A program made the position numbers and the translations under genes. Source: Acidobacteriaceae bacterium (lineage in GTDB: Bacteria > Acidobacteriota > Terriglobia > Terriglobales > Acidobacteriaceae). Taken from it: DNA of 34,663 nt. Shown in pieces: positions 8,036 through 17,796 of this stretch. The notes beneath the pieces were generated by a model. It saw nothing but the letters and a program-made list of their open reading frames with translations. It did not search any database and had not been told where the DNA came from. Positions within the stretch are counted from its first letter, which is position 1; every line of letters begins with the position of its first letter. The stretch is from assembly GCA_003151155.1 (NCBI GenBank), contig PLWX01000139.1, positions 1-34,663 on the forward strand. The letters run 5' to 3'.

Positions 8036-9271
8036 TTAAGCCTCGAACCTCAATGCCTCGATCGGATCGAGGCGTGCCGCCTTGCGTGCGGGATAAATTC
8101 CAAAGAACATGCCGACGGCACTGGATACGCCAATCGCAATCACAGCAGCGTAAAACGGAACCGACATCGGTACTGGTGTCGCAACTTTAATCACCATCGC
8201 AATCGCCCAAGCAATCAACAATCCGGTGATCCCGCCAATCCCCGACATCACGATCGACTCAATCATGATCTGCAGCAGGATGTCCGTCTTACGCGCCCCG
8301 AGCGACTTGCGAATGCCGATCTCCCGCGTTCTTTCCGTAACGCTCGCCAGCATCACGTTCATGATCACGATGCCGCCGATCAGCATGAATACCGACACCA
8401 GCCCCACCATGCCGCTGGCCAGGGTTCCCGTCAGGTTCTTCCAAAGACCCATCAGCGAATCGGAACCAATAATGCCAAACGTGTCTGGAGCATTCGGCGC
8501 GATATGCCGACGCGCGCGCATCAGCACGCTCGCCTCTTCCTGGCTTCGTTCTATCCATTCCTGCCCGCGCGCCTGCACGTTCACGCTCAAGGACGTCGAG
8601 TTCTCTCCGTAAATTTTCAGGAAGGTATGAATAGGAATGTAGATGTAGTTGTCCTGCGACTGCCCAAACGCCGTTCCGATGGCCTTGCCCACGCCGATTA
8701 CCGTGAACTCGTGGCCGTCAACGAAAAATTCTTTCCCCAGCGCATCCTGTCCCGGAAACAAGTGGTTCGCCACTTCTGAGCCTACGAAACCGACGTTCGC
8801 TCGATGATCATCGTCGCTATCGGTCACGAAGCGCCCGTTCGCGACTTCTTCCACCGCCATCTCGATGTAGTTCCCCGTCATCCCGTTGACGGTCACATCG
8901 TCAATCGATTGATGCTCCGCCCGCACTTTGCTGCCACGGTGATGCGCCGTCGCCGCCACCGTCTTCGGCAGTTGCAGGTTGTCGCGCAACAACTCGTAGT
9001 CTTCCCACGTAATTTTCTTGTTCGTGCGGTTGGCTTTGACCCACTCTTCTTCACTGTTGATGATCGGGAACTGGTTGACGCGAAAAACGTTGGCGCCCAT
9101 GTTCGCCACTTTGTCGGCGAAGTAGACGTTTACACCATTCACGAGCGAGACGACGAGGATCAGCGTCATGACGGAAAGGATCACGCCGAGCAGCATGAGG
9201 AACGATCGCAGCTTGTGCGAGCGCATCGTTTCGAGCGCAATCGCCGTGGGTTCCCGAAAGTTAATTTTCAT
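8036..9271 (-). CDS. MacB/FtsX-type ABC permease without ATPase (411 aa)
   Basis: A paralogue of the next gene downstream with the same architecture. The opening 'EPTAIALETMRSHKLRSFLMLLGVILSVMTL' resembles 'ENARMALETLRNHKMRSFLTVLGVVIG' in the partner. A large periplasmic domain follows, then the FtsX segment with 'MLASVTERTREIGIRKSLGARKTDI', ending 'YPARKAARLDPIEALRFEA'. The conserved cytoplasmic loop 'ERTREIGIRKSLGA' is the coupling region that normally contacts an ATPase, yet no ATPase gene is nearby. The ATG at 9271 has only a weak purine stretch upstream. It is first of the permease pair. Confidence 0.88.
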   Translation of the reverse strand: MKINFREPTAIALETMRSHKLRSFLMLLGVILSVMTLILVVSLVNGVNVYFADKVANMGANVFRVNQFPIINSEEEWVKANRTNKKITWEDYELLRDNLQLPKTVAATAHHRGSKVRAEHQSIDDVTVNGMTGNYIEMAVEEVANGRFVTDSDDDHRANVGFVGSEVANHLFPGQDALGKEFFVDGHEFTVIGVGKAIGTAFGQSQDNYIYIPIHTFLKIYGENSTSLSVNVQARGQEWIERSQEEASVLMRARRHIAPNAPDTFGIIGSDSLMGLWKNLTGTLASGMVGLVSVFMLIGGIVIMNVMLASVTERTREIGIRKSLGARKTDILLQIMIESIVMSGIGGITGLLIAWAIAMVIKVATPVPMSVPFYAAVIAIGVSSAVGMFFGIYPARKAARLDPIEALRFEA

Positions 9272-9313
9272 GCGGATTGCACTTCGATCCCGCCGTCAGG
9301 CCAAATCGATGAA

Positions 9314-10813
9314 CTACTCTATTTTACAGACGTAAATGCCATCTTTCTGATAGGGACAAGCTGTTAGTCCCACCGAACGGTCTGCGATCACCCAATCGGC
9401 TCCGAACCTTTGCCGCAACTGTAAAAGTTCGTCACGTCCAAACTTCGCGAAGCCGTCCTGCGCGTGTACCTGCTCCTGCCATTTCTCCCCAATGGCGGGA
9501 AACAGGCACACCACGCCGGGATCCTTATCCCAATCGGCGAGAACGCTCCGTTGCGCGAATGCCCTGAATCCATGTTCGTCCTCGCCAGGCCGTTGCATAT
9601 AGCGCGGGTCAATGGCGAAATACGCCTCGCGCGGCGTGTTCTCTCTTATCCATACGAAAGCGCGCACCCAGCGGTTCCCGGTATCTCGGCCGGGCCACTC
9701 GATGTGGCGTGTCCCCGGAAACAGGTCGCGCTGGGCATAGAACATCCCGCCGGCCGTCGCCAACAGCAACACCGCATAAACTCCGGTTCGCGCGTGCAGC
9801 ACGCGTTCATAAAGCAGCCCGCCGATCAAGAGGAACAATAAAAGATAGAGGAGGTGAAACCCGCGCATTGGCTGGTACGGCGTCAACCGCTCAAGCCGCT
9901 GCGGGATGGTGACGATCAGCGCAACTACGAAGCAGAAGCTGCCATACCAGAAGAGCATGCGGCAAAGCGTCGCGCGGAAGCCCGCGATTTCTCCTTGCTT
10001 CCAACTCCGCGTCGTCATGCTGCCAATCCACCACAGCAACGCCAGAGGGGCAAATATGCCAAGCCACTCATACCAATGCCACTTCAACAGGAAGTGTTGT
10101 TCGCGCGTCAGCATCGCCTCCCGCCAGGCAGGCGACTCGGGCTCAAAGAGCGTCGTCAGGGGAAGACCAAACAGCACGGCTCGTCCTTGCAGCGAGTCGT
10201 AAATCCACGGCCAGGCAAGGAACGCGAGAAACAGTCCACCGAAGAACGCCATCTGGATGTGCACCAGCGCCGCCAGAAGCAGCAATACCGTCGCGCGTAA
10301 AAACTGCCGATCGAGAACGCAGGGGATGGCGAATAGGATGAACGCCGTTGCCAATGTTCGCGGATGCAGATACTGATCCACGATGTACAGCGCCGTACCC
10401 GTTACCGGGATCGTGAACAGCACCGTCAGCAACGCCAGCCCCGCCCAAGCTTCCCGGTCGCGCTCGAAACAACGACGCGCCACCCGCAATGCTCCGGCGA
10501 GCAATAGAAACATCGACAGCATGTGCCAGAAGAAGACCGAACCCGCCACGCTGATGTGGGTGAGCTTCGAGGTATAAGCCACGATCTCGTCGATCAAAGT
10601 TGGCCGCACTTGCGGGAGGAAAAATTCCGCGTCGTGCGGGTACAGCGCCGGATTCAGATCGTAATGTACGCCCGGCAGGTAGATCGCCTGATCTTCAATC
10701 CCAAGGTGATAGCCGTGGATGAAAAGCGCTATCAGGGTGAAGAGCGCCAGCAGGAAAAAATCGCGCGCCTGAAAGCCGGTGCGTCCCTGCCGCTCCACGA
10801 GAGAAGAAGACAT
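9314..10813 (-). CDS. Polytopic membrane protein of unknown function (499 aa)
   Basis: About ten hydrophobic segments, starting with 'FFLLALFTLIALFIHGYHLG', and a final ~110-residue soluble part with 'WIRENTPREAYFAIDPRYMQ' and 'RFGADWVIADRS'. The first loop has 'GVHYDLNPALYPHDAEFF', a motif I associate with uncharacterised membrane proteins related in layout to GT-C glycosyltransferases (many TM helices, acidic residues in the first loop, soluble C-terminus). The glycosyltransferase link is tentative. The gene lies 42 bp upstream of the permease pair on the same strand and could share its transcript. Confidence 0.75.
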   Translation of the reverse strand: MSSSLVERQGRTGFQARDFFLLALFTLIALFIHGYHLGIEDQAIYLPGVHYDLNPALYPHDAEFFLPQVRPTLIDEIVAYTSKLTHISVAGSVFFWHMLSMFLLLAGALRVARRCFERDREAWAGLALLTVLFTIPVTGTALYIVDQYLHPRTLATAFILFAIPCVLDRQFLRATVLLLLAALVHIQMAFFGGLFLAFLAWPWIYDSLQGRAVLFGLPLTTLFEPESPAWREAMLTREQHFLLKWHWYEWLGIFAPLALLWWIGSMTTRSWKQGEIAGFRATLCRMLFWYGSFCFVVALIVTIPQRLERLTPYQPMRGFHLLYLLLFLLIGGLLYERVLHARTGVYAVLLLATAGGMFYAQRDLFPGTRHIEWPGRDTGNRWVRAFVWIRENTPREAYFAIDPRYMQRPGEDEHGFRAFAQRSVLADWDKDPGVVCLFPAIGEKWQEQVHAQDGFAKFGRDELLQLRQRFGADWVIADRSVGLTACPYQKDGIYVCKIE

Positions 10814-10868
10814 CCTTCGAACCTAGGGGAAAGCTCGAGGAGAAGTCAAATCGCAGACAGCCGAAGCG

Positions 10869-11648
10869 CTACTTCTTCCACACCGGACTCGCGCCGCCCG
10901 GCAGTGCTCCAAGTCCGCTCCCATAGTATTGGGCTAGCGCCTTGCGATCTTCCTGGTTCAGCTGCGCCGCAATGGTTCGCATTGGCAAGTTGATGTCGTT
11001 GGCCCGCGAGCCATCGGCGAACGCCTCAAGCTGCGCAAGGATGTAATCGGCATTCTGCGTCGCCAGCGACGGCGCCCCGCGAACGTTGCCCACCGGCCCA
11101 TGGCACCCCTGGCACGGTGGAATTCCTCGCGTGCCATCCCCCAGTGCCACCAGCCTCGCCGCCGTCGCAGCCGCTTGCGGATCTATCGCCGCCACTGCTT
11201 TCACCCGGGTGTCTTGTGGATCAGGGATTGCCGGAAGCAGCGCATAGTACGCCGTGAGGTCGGCCTCATCCCGGCGCGTCAGTACGGCAGCTTGCGGCTG
11301 CATGAGCGCGGACTTGCGCTTCCCGGCCCGGTAATCTTCGAGTTGCTTCCAGAAAGCCAGCTTGTCCATTGAGGCAAGATTGGGAATCTCGCCGCTATCG
11401 CTGAACCCTTCTTCGCCATGGCATTTCTCGCACCGCCGCGCGAGCACCATGCCGCGGACGGTGTCTCCCCCGTTCACCTCAGCAATCGTCTCCTCCGTCC
11501 ATGCCACATTCGACGGCGTCGCGACGTTGGCCGACGCCGGGGCAGCTTCCGGCGTCGGAGTCGGGACGAAGACGACGAATGCAATCATCGCCAGCACGGT
11601 GACGACCACCGCGACGACTAGCCAGGTCACGGCGCTATCGCGGGGCAC
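10869..11648 (-). CDS. Membrane-anchored diheme cytochrome c (c4-like)
   Basis: One N-terminal membrane anchor (8-28), an Ala/Pro-rich spacer, then two cytochrome c domains with heme motifs CEKCH (C73-H77) and CQGCH (C179-H183). M116 and M223 (LMQPQA, LPMRTI) are plausible axial ligands. The tandem arrangement resembles cytochrome c4-type electron carriers that feed terminal oxidases. The start is GTG at 11648, with GAGG about 7 nt upstream, and it overlaps the end of the CuA protein gene by 14 bp. A role as electron donor to, or subunit of, an oxidase complex is inferred from pairing with subunit II. Confidence 0.9.
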   Translation of the reverse strand: MPRDSAVTWLVVAVVVTVLAMIAFVVFVPTPTPEAAPASANVATPSNVAWTEETIAEVNGGDTVRGMVLARRCEKCHGEEGFSDSGEIPNLASMDKLAFWKQLEDYRAGKRKSALMQPQAAVLTRRDEADLTAYYALLPAIPDPQDTRVKAVAAIDPQAAATAARLVALGDGTRGIPPCQGCHGPVGNVRGAPSLATQNADYILAQLEAFADGSRANDINLPMRTIAAQLNQEDRKALAQYYGSGLGALPGGASPVWKK

Positions 11649-12159
11649 AGCTACCTCGCTCTCCCGGCTTCAGATCTGCGTACCGTTCTTTCGGTACGAC
11701 CAGAACTCGGGCACGCATCGCGTAATGGCCAGCGCCACAGAACTCACGACAAGGCATGACATGCTCGCCCGGATCTCGAAATACGTACTCTGTTTGGCTT
11801 ACCGCTCCTGGAACCGCCTTCAACTGGAAGTTGGTGTCCGCAATCGTCAAACCATGAACGACGTCGGCACTGGTAATGCGAAACCGGACCGGCACCCCTG
11901 CCGGCACTTGCACGCACTGGGGCACAAACATGTATTGCTCAGCGATCAGCCGAACCGTCAGTGGCTGGTTCGGTTCCTCGGCGACGCCCAGGTTGCTCTC
12001 CACGAATTCGCCTTGCAGATGCAGGGTTAGCGGATCGATCGACGCGCTCTCCCCCGCAAGGAAACGCCAGATCGGCCGATCTACTTCGTAATACCGGGTT
12101 CCAAAGATGGCCACGCCGAGCAGTACCAACCCAGCGACGATCCACAAGCGAGTGCGCAT
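11635..12159 (-). CDS. Cytochrome c oxidase subunit II-like CuA protein (ba3-like)
   Basis: From the ATG at 12159 the protein has 174 residues: one membrane helix (5-20), then a cupredoxin domain with a full CuA site H102, C137, E139, C141, H145, M148 (DVVHGLTI and CREFCGAGHYAM). The single helix and short size resemble the subunit II of ba3-type oxidases. It should accept electrons from cytochrome c and pass them to subunit I, but no subunit I gene lies in the window. An alternative start at 12192 adds 11 residues before the helix; neither has a clear Shine-Dalgarno. It is divergent from the kinase gene and its start region lies against that gene's start. Confidence 0.88.
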   Translation of the reverse strand: MRTRLWIVAGLVLLGVAIFGTRYYEVDRPIWRFLAGESASIDPLTLHLQGEFVESNLGVAEEPNQPLTVRLIAEQYMFVPQCVQVPAGVPVRFRITSADVVHGLTIADTNFQLKAVPGAVSQTEYVFRDPGEHVMPCREFCGAGHYAMRARVLVVPKERYADLKPGERGSCAPR

Positions 12160-12190
12160 TGCGTTATCAAGGTAGACAGATGGAGGGCGC

Positions 12191-14794
12191 ATGTCAAAAT
12201 CTGTTGCACTCGCTGGCAGCTCGGCAAGTCACTCCGGGCTGCATCGGCGTATCGCCGCTCGCGATTCGTTGACGCGCTCCCACTCTGCCCGTAAGATCAG
12301 GGCCACCAAACGGGTACATCCTTCATTGATTGGCCAGACCATCTCGCACTATCGCATCGTAGAAAAGCTCGGCGGCGGTGGCATGGGTGTGGTCTATAAG
12401 GCTGAAGATACCCGTCTCCATCGCTTTGTCGCCCTGAAGTTCCTGCCCGAAGAAGTAAGTCGCGACCCCCAGGCCCTCGCTCGTTTCCAGCGCGAAGCCC
12501 AGGCGGCATCCGCTCTCAACCATTCCAACATCTGCACCATCTACGACATCGGCGAGGAAGATGGCCGGGCATTCATCGCCATGGAGCACCTCGAAGGCGC
12601 GACGTTGAAACACCGTATCGCCGGGAAGCCCGTAGAAACCGATGAAATTCTCGGCCTGGCAATCGAAATCGCCGATGCTCTCGATGCCGCCCACGCCAAG
12701 GGCATCGTGCATCGAGACATGAAGCCGGCCAACATCTTTGTCACCGACCGCGGCCACGCCAAGATTCTCGACTTCGGGCTGGCCAAGGTAAGCGCTACGA
12801 ACTCCGCCGCCGCCGGTATCAGCCATGCCACAACCACCGCTGGGGATGAGCAACTCACCAGTCCCGGCAGCACGCTGGGAACTGTGGCCTACATGTCGCC
12901 GGAGCAAGTTCTCGCCAAAGAGCTGGATGCCCGCACGGATCTGTTCTCCTTCGGCGTTGTGTTGTACGAAATGGCGACCGGCACTCTTCCCTTCCGCGGC
13001 GACACCACCGGTATCATCTTCGACTCGATCCTCCACAAAACTCCGGTTGCCGCAGTACGCCTGAATCCGGATATTCCGCCTCGGCTCGACGACGTCATCG
13101 GCAAAGCGCTCGAAAAAGACCGCGAAGTTCGCTACCAGTCCGCCACCGACTTGAAAGCCGACCTCAAGCGGGTGAAGCGTGACAGCGACACACAACTCCT
13201 CCAATCCAGTACGGGAATGATCGCCTCGCGAAAGATCGCAGGATCCCGCCAACGGTGGCTGCTGGCAATCGTCGCATTGATGGTGGCCGTGGGCGCGATA
13301 GTCGCGGTCCGCATGTATCACCCCTTTGCGGCCACAACCGGTGAATCTCGGAGCGCCACCAAGCCGGCGGTTGAAGCCATCGCCGTACTTCCCTTCCGAG
13401 AGATTTCCGCCGAAGCCAGCGACAATTGGGCCATCGGTATTACCGACGCCATCATCAGCCGCTTAACCGCGCTGAAGAATCTCGCCGTCCGACCGACTAC
13501 TTCGGTCTTGCGATACGCGAAGGAAACTCCAGAACCCACCGAGGTAGCCAAGAGCTTGGGCGTGGATAGCCTGCTCGAAGGCACCTACCAGCGGTCCGCG
13601 GAAGTCATTCGCGTCACCGTGCAACTGATTGACGGCCGCAGCGGAAGCACCAAGTGGTCGCAACGCTACGATCTCCGCAGCGCCGACATTCTCACCTTTG
13701 AAGATCAGGTCGCGACCAAGGTCGTGGAAGGCCTGCAGATTGAGATCTCCCCACAGGAACAGCGATCGATCGCAAAACCAGCAACCACCAGCGTGGAGGC
13801 TTACAACGACTACCTGCAAGCCCGGTTTTACCTCAACGAGTATCTCTCTCGCTCGCAACTCCAGAGTATCGAGAGCGGCAAGCGCTTGCTGCTTCACGCA
13901 ATCTCCCTCGACAAGAATTTCTCTGACGCCTACGCGCTGCTGGCCCAGTTCTACGCGTTTCAAAGCGCCAACTTCGTGAAGGATGCAGGCGCGAATCTTA
14001 AGCATGCTGAAGCCGCCGCCCAGAATGCGCTTGCCATCAATCCGGAATCGGTCGAGGGCCTGGTCGCGCTCGGGGGCACCTACGGAGAGGAAGGCCGCAA
14101 TGCAGAATCCCTTCGCCTGCTCCGGCGTGCCGTAATCCTTGCCCCGAACAGCGAATTTGCCTGGCAGATGTTGGGCTACTCCTACTATTATTCTGGCCTC
14201 AACGAACTCGCCGAAAAGGCCTACGTTCGCGTCGGCGAGCTGAACCCTACCCCTCTTCAGCCACGCTGGATGCATGCTCGCATGCTCCTCTATCTCGGTC
14301 GAAAGGACGAAGCCGAGCGCCAGATGCGCGAACTGGTCGCGCAGAATCCGGGCCAATTCAAAGCGCTCGCTTACTTCGGTGGCATCCTGTATTACCAGGG
14401 AAAGTACGACGAGGCCCAACCGTTCCTGGACCAAGCCACTCTCCTCGGCCGCGATTCCGATGACGACTCGGCCCGAATGATGGCTGGCTTCCTCTATGCC
14501 TCGCGCAACCAGCGCGACAAGATCGATCCTCGGATTTTCAGATATCGCCCCGACCAGATTGTCGACGGCGATGGCGCCTACTGGACTGCTGGCATTTACG
14601 CCTTGCTCGGTGATCGCAAACCCGCGCTTGACTGGTTGCGCCGGACTATTGAGTTAGGAGATGTGAACTATCCCTGGTTCGAGCGTGACACGAATTTTGA
14701 TCGTCTCCGCTCCGATCCCGAGTATCAAGCCATCATGGCCGGAGTTCGCCAGCGCTGGCAGGGCTACCAGAAGGAATTCGGCTCCGCCCCTTAA
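12191..14794 (+). CDS. Serine/threonine protein kinase with TolB-like and TPR regions
   Basis: An 867-residue multidomain protein. The Hanks-type kinase spans ~53-335, with glycine loop GGGGMG (61-66), catalytic lysine K83, HRD (174-176), DFG (194-196) and '[10 protein letters not shown]'. One membrane helix follows at ~356-376, then a TolB/FlgO-like domain (~395-525, '[20 protein letters not shown]') and TPR repeats to the end. All catalytic residues are present. The extracytoplasmic part probably senses or scaffolds something in the envelope. GGAGG sits 4 nt before the ATG at 12191. However, homology begins at '[16 protein letters not shown]', so a TTG start at 12326 is possible, and the 45-residue basic leader has no recognisable function. 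Confidence 0.92.
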   Translation: MSKSVALAGSSASHSGLHRRIAARDSLTRSHSARKIRATKRVHPSLIGQTISHYRIVEKLGGGGMGVVYKAEDTRLHRFVALKFLPEEVSRDPQALARFQREAQAASALNHSNICTIYDIGEEDGRAFIAMEHLEGATLKHRIAGKPVETDEILGLAIEIADALDAAHAKGIVHRDMKPANIFVTDRGHAKILDFGLAKVSATNSAAAGISHATTTAGDEQLTSPGSTLGTVAYMSPEQVLAKELDARTDLFSFGVVLYEMATGTLPFRGDTTGIIFDSILHKTPVAAVRLNPDIPPRLDDVIGKALEKDREVRYQSATDLKADLKRVKRDSDTQLLQSSTGMIASRKIAGSRQRWLLAIVALMVAVGAIVAVRMYHPFAATTGESRSATKPAVEAIAVLPFREISAEASDNWAIGITDAIISRLTALKNLAVRPTTSVLRYAKETPEPTEVAKSLGVDSLLEGTYQRSAEVIRVTVQLIDGRSGSTKWSQRYDLRSADILTFEDQVATKVVEGLQIEISPQEQRSIAKPATTSVEAYNDYLQARFYLNEYLSRSQLQSIESGKRLLLHAISLDKNFSDAYALLAQFYAFQSANFVKDAGANLKHAEAAAQNALAINPESVEGLVALGGTYGEEGRNAESLRLLRRAVILAPNSEFAWQMLGYSYYYSGLNELAEKAYVRVGELNPTPLQPRWMHARMLLYLGRKDEAERQMRELVAQNPGQFKALAYFGGILYYQGKYDEAQPFLDQATLLGRDSDDDSARMMAGFLYASRNQRDKIDPRIFRYRPDQIVDGDGAYWTAGIYALLGDRKPALDWLRRTIELGDVNYPWFERDTNFDRLRSDPEYQAIMAGVRQRWQGYQKEFGSAP

Positions 14795-14819
14795 CCCTTG
14801 CTCACCTCCGTCATTCGTC

Positions 14820-14845
14820 CTAAGCCCCTTAGTAATGTGTTTTTT
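14820..14845 (+). terminator. Weak candidate terminator after the kinase gene
   Basis: A 5-bp stem CTAAG/CTTAG with a CCC loop (14820-14832) is followed, after TAATGTG, by a run of six T (14840-14845). The stem is short and the T-run is displaced, so termination would be inefficient. Confidence 0.3.
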
Positions 14846-14874
14846 GCACGGAAGGTAACTGCTCTTTTCGGGGT

Positions 14875-14973
14875 CTTCGGCTTATCATAGGTAAAACTGC
14901 CAGAACTGCCGAAGAGGATCGGGGCAGCAGGCTCCTCATCCGGCATTCTTCGTCATTTACACCCTTCGGGGTG
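14875..14973 (+). other. Two hairpins in the leader of the TPR gene
   Basis: CTTCGGC (14875-14881) pairs with GCCGAAG (14908-14914) around a 26-nt loop containing the direct repeat AACTGCC-ag-AACTGCC. A second hairpin, CACCC-TTCG-GGGTG (14960-14973), has a stable UUCG tetraloop. Neither is followed by a T-run. The rest of the ~264-bp gap shows no gene. The segment may be a structured 5' leader; it matches no riboswitch I know. Confidence 0.35.
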
Positions 14974-15058
14974 GCTGGCTTAAATTGTCTGATCGGTAAC
15001 CTCGCTCTCGTATTTGGTAGTTGCGAGACTGGGGCTGTATCGTCTGGAGCCCACGCGC

Positions 15059-17785
15059 ATGTTAGGTTTTGGTTTCAACAAGAACAAGGTATTGGCAAAC
15101 GCCGAACGTTCGGTGCAGCAAGGCAAGCTGCAGAACGCGATCACTGAGTACGAGAAGATCATCAAGGCGGATCCCAAGGACCTGACGGTGCTCAACACCA
15201 TCGGCGACCTCTATGCGCGGGTGGGGCAAGTAGACCAGGCGACCGACTACTTCAAAAAAGTAGGCGACCGTTATTCGGCGGATGGATTCACCGTGAAGGC
15301 CATCGCCATGTACAAGAAACTCACCAAGCTCAACCCCAGCGCGTTCGATTGCGTGCAGCGCCTCGCCGAGCTGTATACCCAGCAGGGGCTTTACTCTGAC
15401 GCGCGTGCCCAGTACCTCGTCGTCGCCGAGCAGCACATGCGCAACAATGAGCTCCAGGATGCCGCCCGCATCTTCCAGCGCGTGCTCGAGCTCGACCCTG
15501 AGAACACGACCATGCAGAACAAGCTGGCCGATCTCTACGAGCGTGCGGGCAACAAGGATGAAGCTCGCAACATGTTCTTCCGCACCGCCGATTCGCTTTA
15601 TAGCCGCGGCGCTCTACCTCAAGCGGAAGAAGCGCTTTCCCGAGTCCTCGCTCTTGATCCGAAAAATTCCCGCGCTCTCATGCTACGCGGCCAAATCGCG
15701 ATGGAAGGCGGCGATGCGACCGCCGCGATGTCGTTCCTCGAACAGGTGCCCGATCTCAACAGCAACCCCGACGGCATCAAGGAACTCATCCGCGCGTATC
15801 TGAAAGCCAATCGCCTGGCCGACGCCGAAAAGCTGGCACGGAATCTCCTGCTTCACTACAAAGACATCTGGGGCATCGCCGTCACGGTTGACGGCCTGAT
15901 GCATGCAGGCAAATTCATGCCCGCACTCAAGCTGCTCGATGAATTTGCCGAGCGCCTCAAAGAGACCAATGACGCTGCTACCGGAGAAATGCTCCACGGC
16001 TGCATCGCTCGCGTAAAGGACGATCCGGCGGCTCTCGAATTACTGCGCAAGCTCTCGCTGAAACTCGGCATCAAGGCCTACCTCAACGAAATCTCCGAGA
16101 TGCTCGCCCATATCCTCGTACAAAAAGGGGACCTTAAGAAAGCTCGTGATATCTACCGGGAACTCGCCGAACTCGAACCCGAGAACCCGATCCACGCGCA
16201 GAACTATCGTCAGCTCTCCGTACGTTTGGGCGACGACGCCATCGACCAGCCACTCGCCAAGGATCAAGCCAGTGCCCCGATGATGGTCGACGAAGTCGAA
16301 TCTTCACTGCCCGAAATCGAACAACACTATTCGCCTGACGTTGAGGCCTCCATCCGTGCCGCTCTCACCGATGCCGACCTCTTCGATTCCTACAAACAGT
16401 CCGCCAAGTCGATCGAGCCGCTCGAAGCCGCGCTAGCCAAGGCTCCTGGCGACGTTCGTTTGAACCAACGCCTCGCCGTGCTCTATCGCCGCGTCAACCG
16501 TCTGCCCGATGCCGCCCGTTGTTGCGTAATCCTCCAGAAGACCTTCGACGCACACAACCAGCCGGAGCGCGCCCGCGAGTTCGCTTCGCTTGCGACGAAA
16601 TATGCCGAACAGGCAGGCGTGCGCGTTCCCGACGTCGACATTCGACCTTATCTTTCTTCGAAGCAGGCGCCGGTCGCCGCACCAACCACCGTAGAGCACG
16701 AGTTTGCCATCGAGGTCGAAGGCCCAGAGCCTGCAGCGCAGCCGTCCATCAATGAGTTCGACCTTTCTGCTACTGAGGAAGCGGCGGAGATTGATATCTC
16801 GGGCGATTGGGATGCCGCCGCCACTCCCGCCGTTGAAGGCGACGAGAATGGGTTGATAGAGGGTGCGCCTCGCGAGTTAGTCGAGGAGGTGCAGTTCTAC
16901 CTCGCGCAATCGTTGTGGGACGAAGCCCAAGTTGCTCTTCAGAAGCTCTCGGCAGTTGCCCCAGGTTTTTCCAAGCTGCCGGAATGGAAACAGCGCCTCG
17001 CCGATCACGATGCCAGCGAGGCCGTGGAGCCTGAAGTCCTGCAACTGGAGGATGACGCTCCCCTGCCTTCTCTCGATGACACGCAAAAGGTTTCAGCGAA
17101 GCCCGTGGCTGCCCATGATCTGGGCGGCTTAGTGAGCGAACTCGAAGATTCTCTCGGCTCCGATTTCGATGTCGCTGCCCCTCCGGCTAAACCGGTACCA
17201 TCGCGGGGGACGACTTCAACTCCAATCCCGGCGCCCGCACGCGCGATACCGTCTGCCCCTGCTGCATATCCGCAGGTGGCGGCCAGTGCCTCGCCCGTGC
17301 ATGCCACCGCCGAGGCTCCGGAGGTTGACCTCTTCGGCGCCAACGAAATGCTCTCCGACCTCTTCGCCGAATTTAAAGAAGATGTCGAGCAAGGCGCTAC
17401 CGATTACGGCGACCCCTACACTCACTACAACCTCGGTATGGCGTTCAAGGAAATGGGCCTGATGGACGAGGCCATCGGCGAACTTCAGAAAGTCTGCCAG
17501 GCCACCGAACACGGTGTCGCCTTCGATCAGACCTTCCAGGCCTACACCTGGCTGGCGCACTGCCTCATCGAAAAAGGCGTGCCTGACGCCGCCTATCGCT
17601 GGTACGAAAAGGCGCTCACGATTGCGCCCGACAGCGAAACTCGTACTGCAATCCACTACGAATTGGGTTGCGCTTACGAAAATGCGGGACGAAATCCGGA
17701 GGCCCTCCAGCATTTCATGGAGGTTTACGGCACAAATATCGATTACCGGGACGTAGCCGAGCGCATCAAAGCTGTCAGGTCGTAG
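15059..17785 (+). CDS. Large TPR-repeat protein (908 aa)
   Basis: I chose ATG 15059 (MLGFGFNKNKVLANAERSV), which follows GGAG by 9 nt, over a TTG at 15014. Residues ~1-400 are TPR units (e.g. 'AITEYEKIIKADPKDLTVLNTIGDLYARVG', split here only by description). A further repeat block is at ~450-520. An acidic, Pro/Ala-rich, probably disordered stretch follows at ~525-760. A C-terminal TPR block opens 'DPYTHYNLGMAFKEMGLMDE'. There is no signal peptide or membrane helix, so it is probably a cytoplasmic scaffold. The C-terminal block recalls TPR proteins linked to surface motility or secretion in deltaproteobacteria, a loose resemblance only. A small membrane protein gene follows 11 nt downstream. 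Confidence 0.88.
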   Translation: MLGFGFNKNKVLANAERSVQQGKLQNAITEYEKIIKADPKDLTVLNTIGDLYARVGQVDQATDYFKKVGDRYSADGFTVKAIAMYKKLTKLNPSAFDCVQRLAELYTQQGLYSDARAQYLVVAEQHMRNNELQDAARIFQRVLELDPENTTMQNKLADLYERAGNKDEARNMFFRTADSLYSRGALPQAEEALSRVLALDPKNSRALMLRGQIAMEGGDATAAMSFLEQVPDLNSNPDGIKELIRAYLKANRLADAEKLARNLLLHYKDIWGIAVTVDGLMHAGKFMPALKLLDEFAERLKETNDAATGEMLHGCIARVKDDPAALELLRKLSLKLGIKAYLNEISEMLAHILVQKGDLKKARDIYRELAELEPENPIHAQNYRQLSVRLGDDAIDQPLAKDQASAPMMVDEVESSLPEIEQHYSPDVEASIRAALTDADLFDSYKQSAKSIEPLEAALAKAPGDVRLNQRLAVLYRRVNRLPDAARCCVILQKTFDAHNQPERAREFASLATKYAEQAGVRVPDVDIRPYLSSKQAPVAAPTTVEHEFAIEVEGPEPAAQPSINEFDLSATEEAAEIDISGDWDAAATPAVEGDENGLIEGAPRELVEEVQFYLAQSLWDEAQVALQKLSAVAPGFSKLPEWKQRLADHDASEAVEPEVLQLEDDAPLPSLDDTQKVSAKPVAAHDLGGLVSELEDSLGSDFDVAAPPAKPVPSRGTTSTPIPAPARAIPSAPAAYPQVAASASPVHATAEAPEVDLFGANEMLSDLFAEFKEDVEQGATDYGDPYTHYNLGMAFKEMGLMDEAIGELQKVCQATEHGVAFDQTFQAYTWLAHCLIEKGVPDAAYRWYEKALTIAPDSETRTAIHYELGCAYENAGRNPEALQHFMEVYGTNIDYRDVAERIKAVRS

Positions 17786-17796
17786 AATCCATACAT

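Noticed and set aside
7184-8779. 531-residue plus-strand frame across both permease genes
   Set aside because: Shadow frame; it spans the junction of two real minus-strand genes and has an Arg/His-rich product.
12323-14434. Long minus-strand frames under the kinase gene
   Set aside because: Antisense shadows; the plus-strand frame has all kinase motifs.
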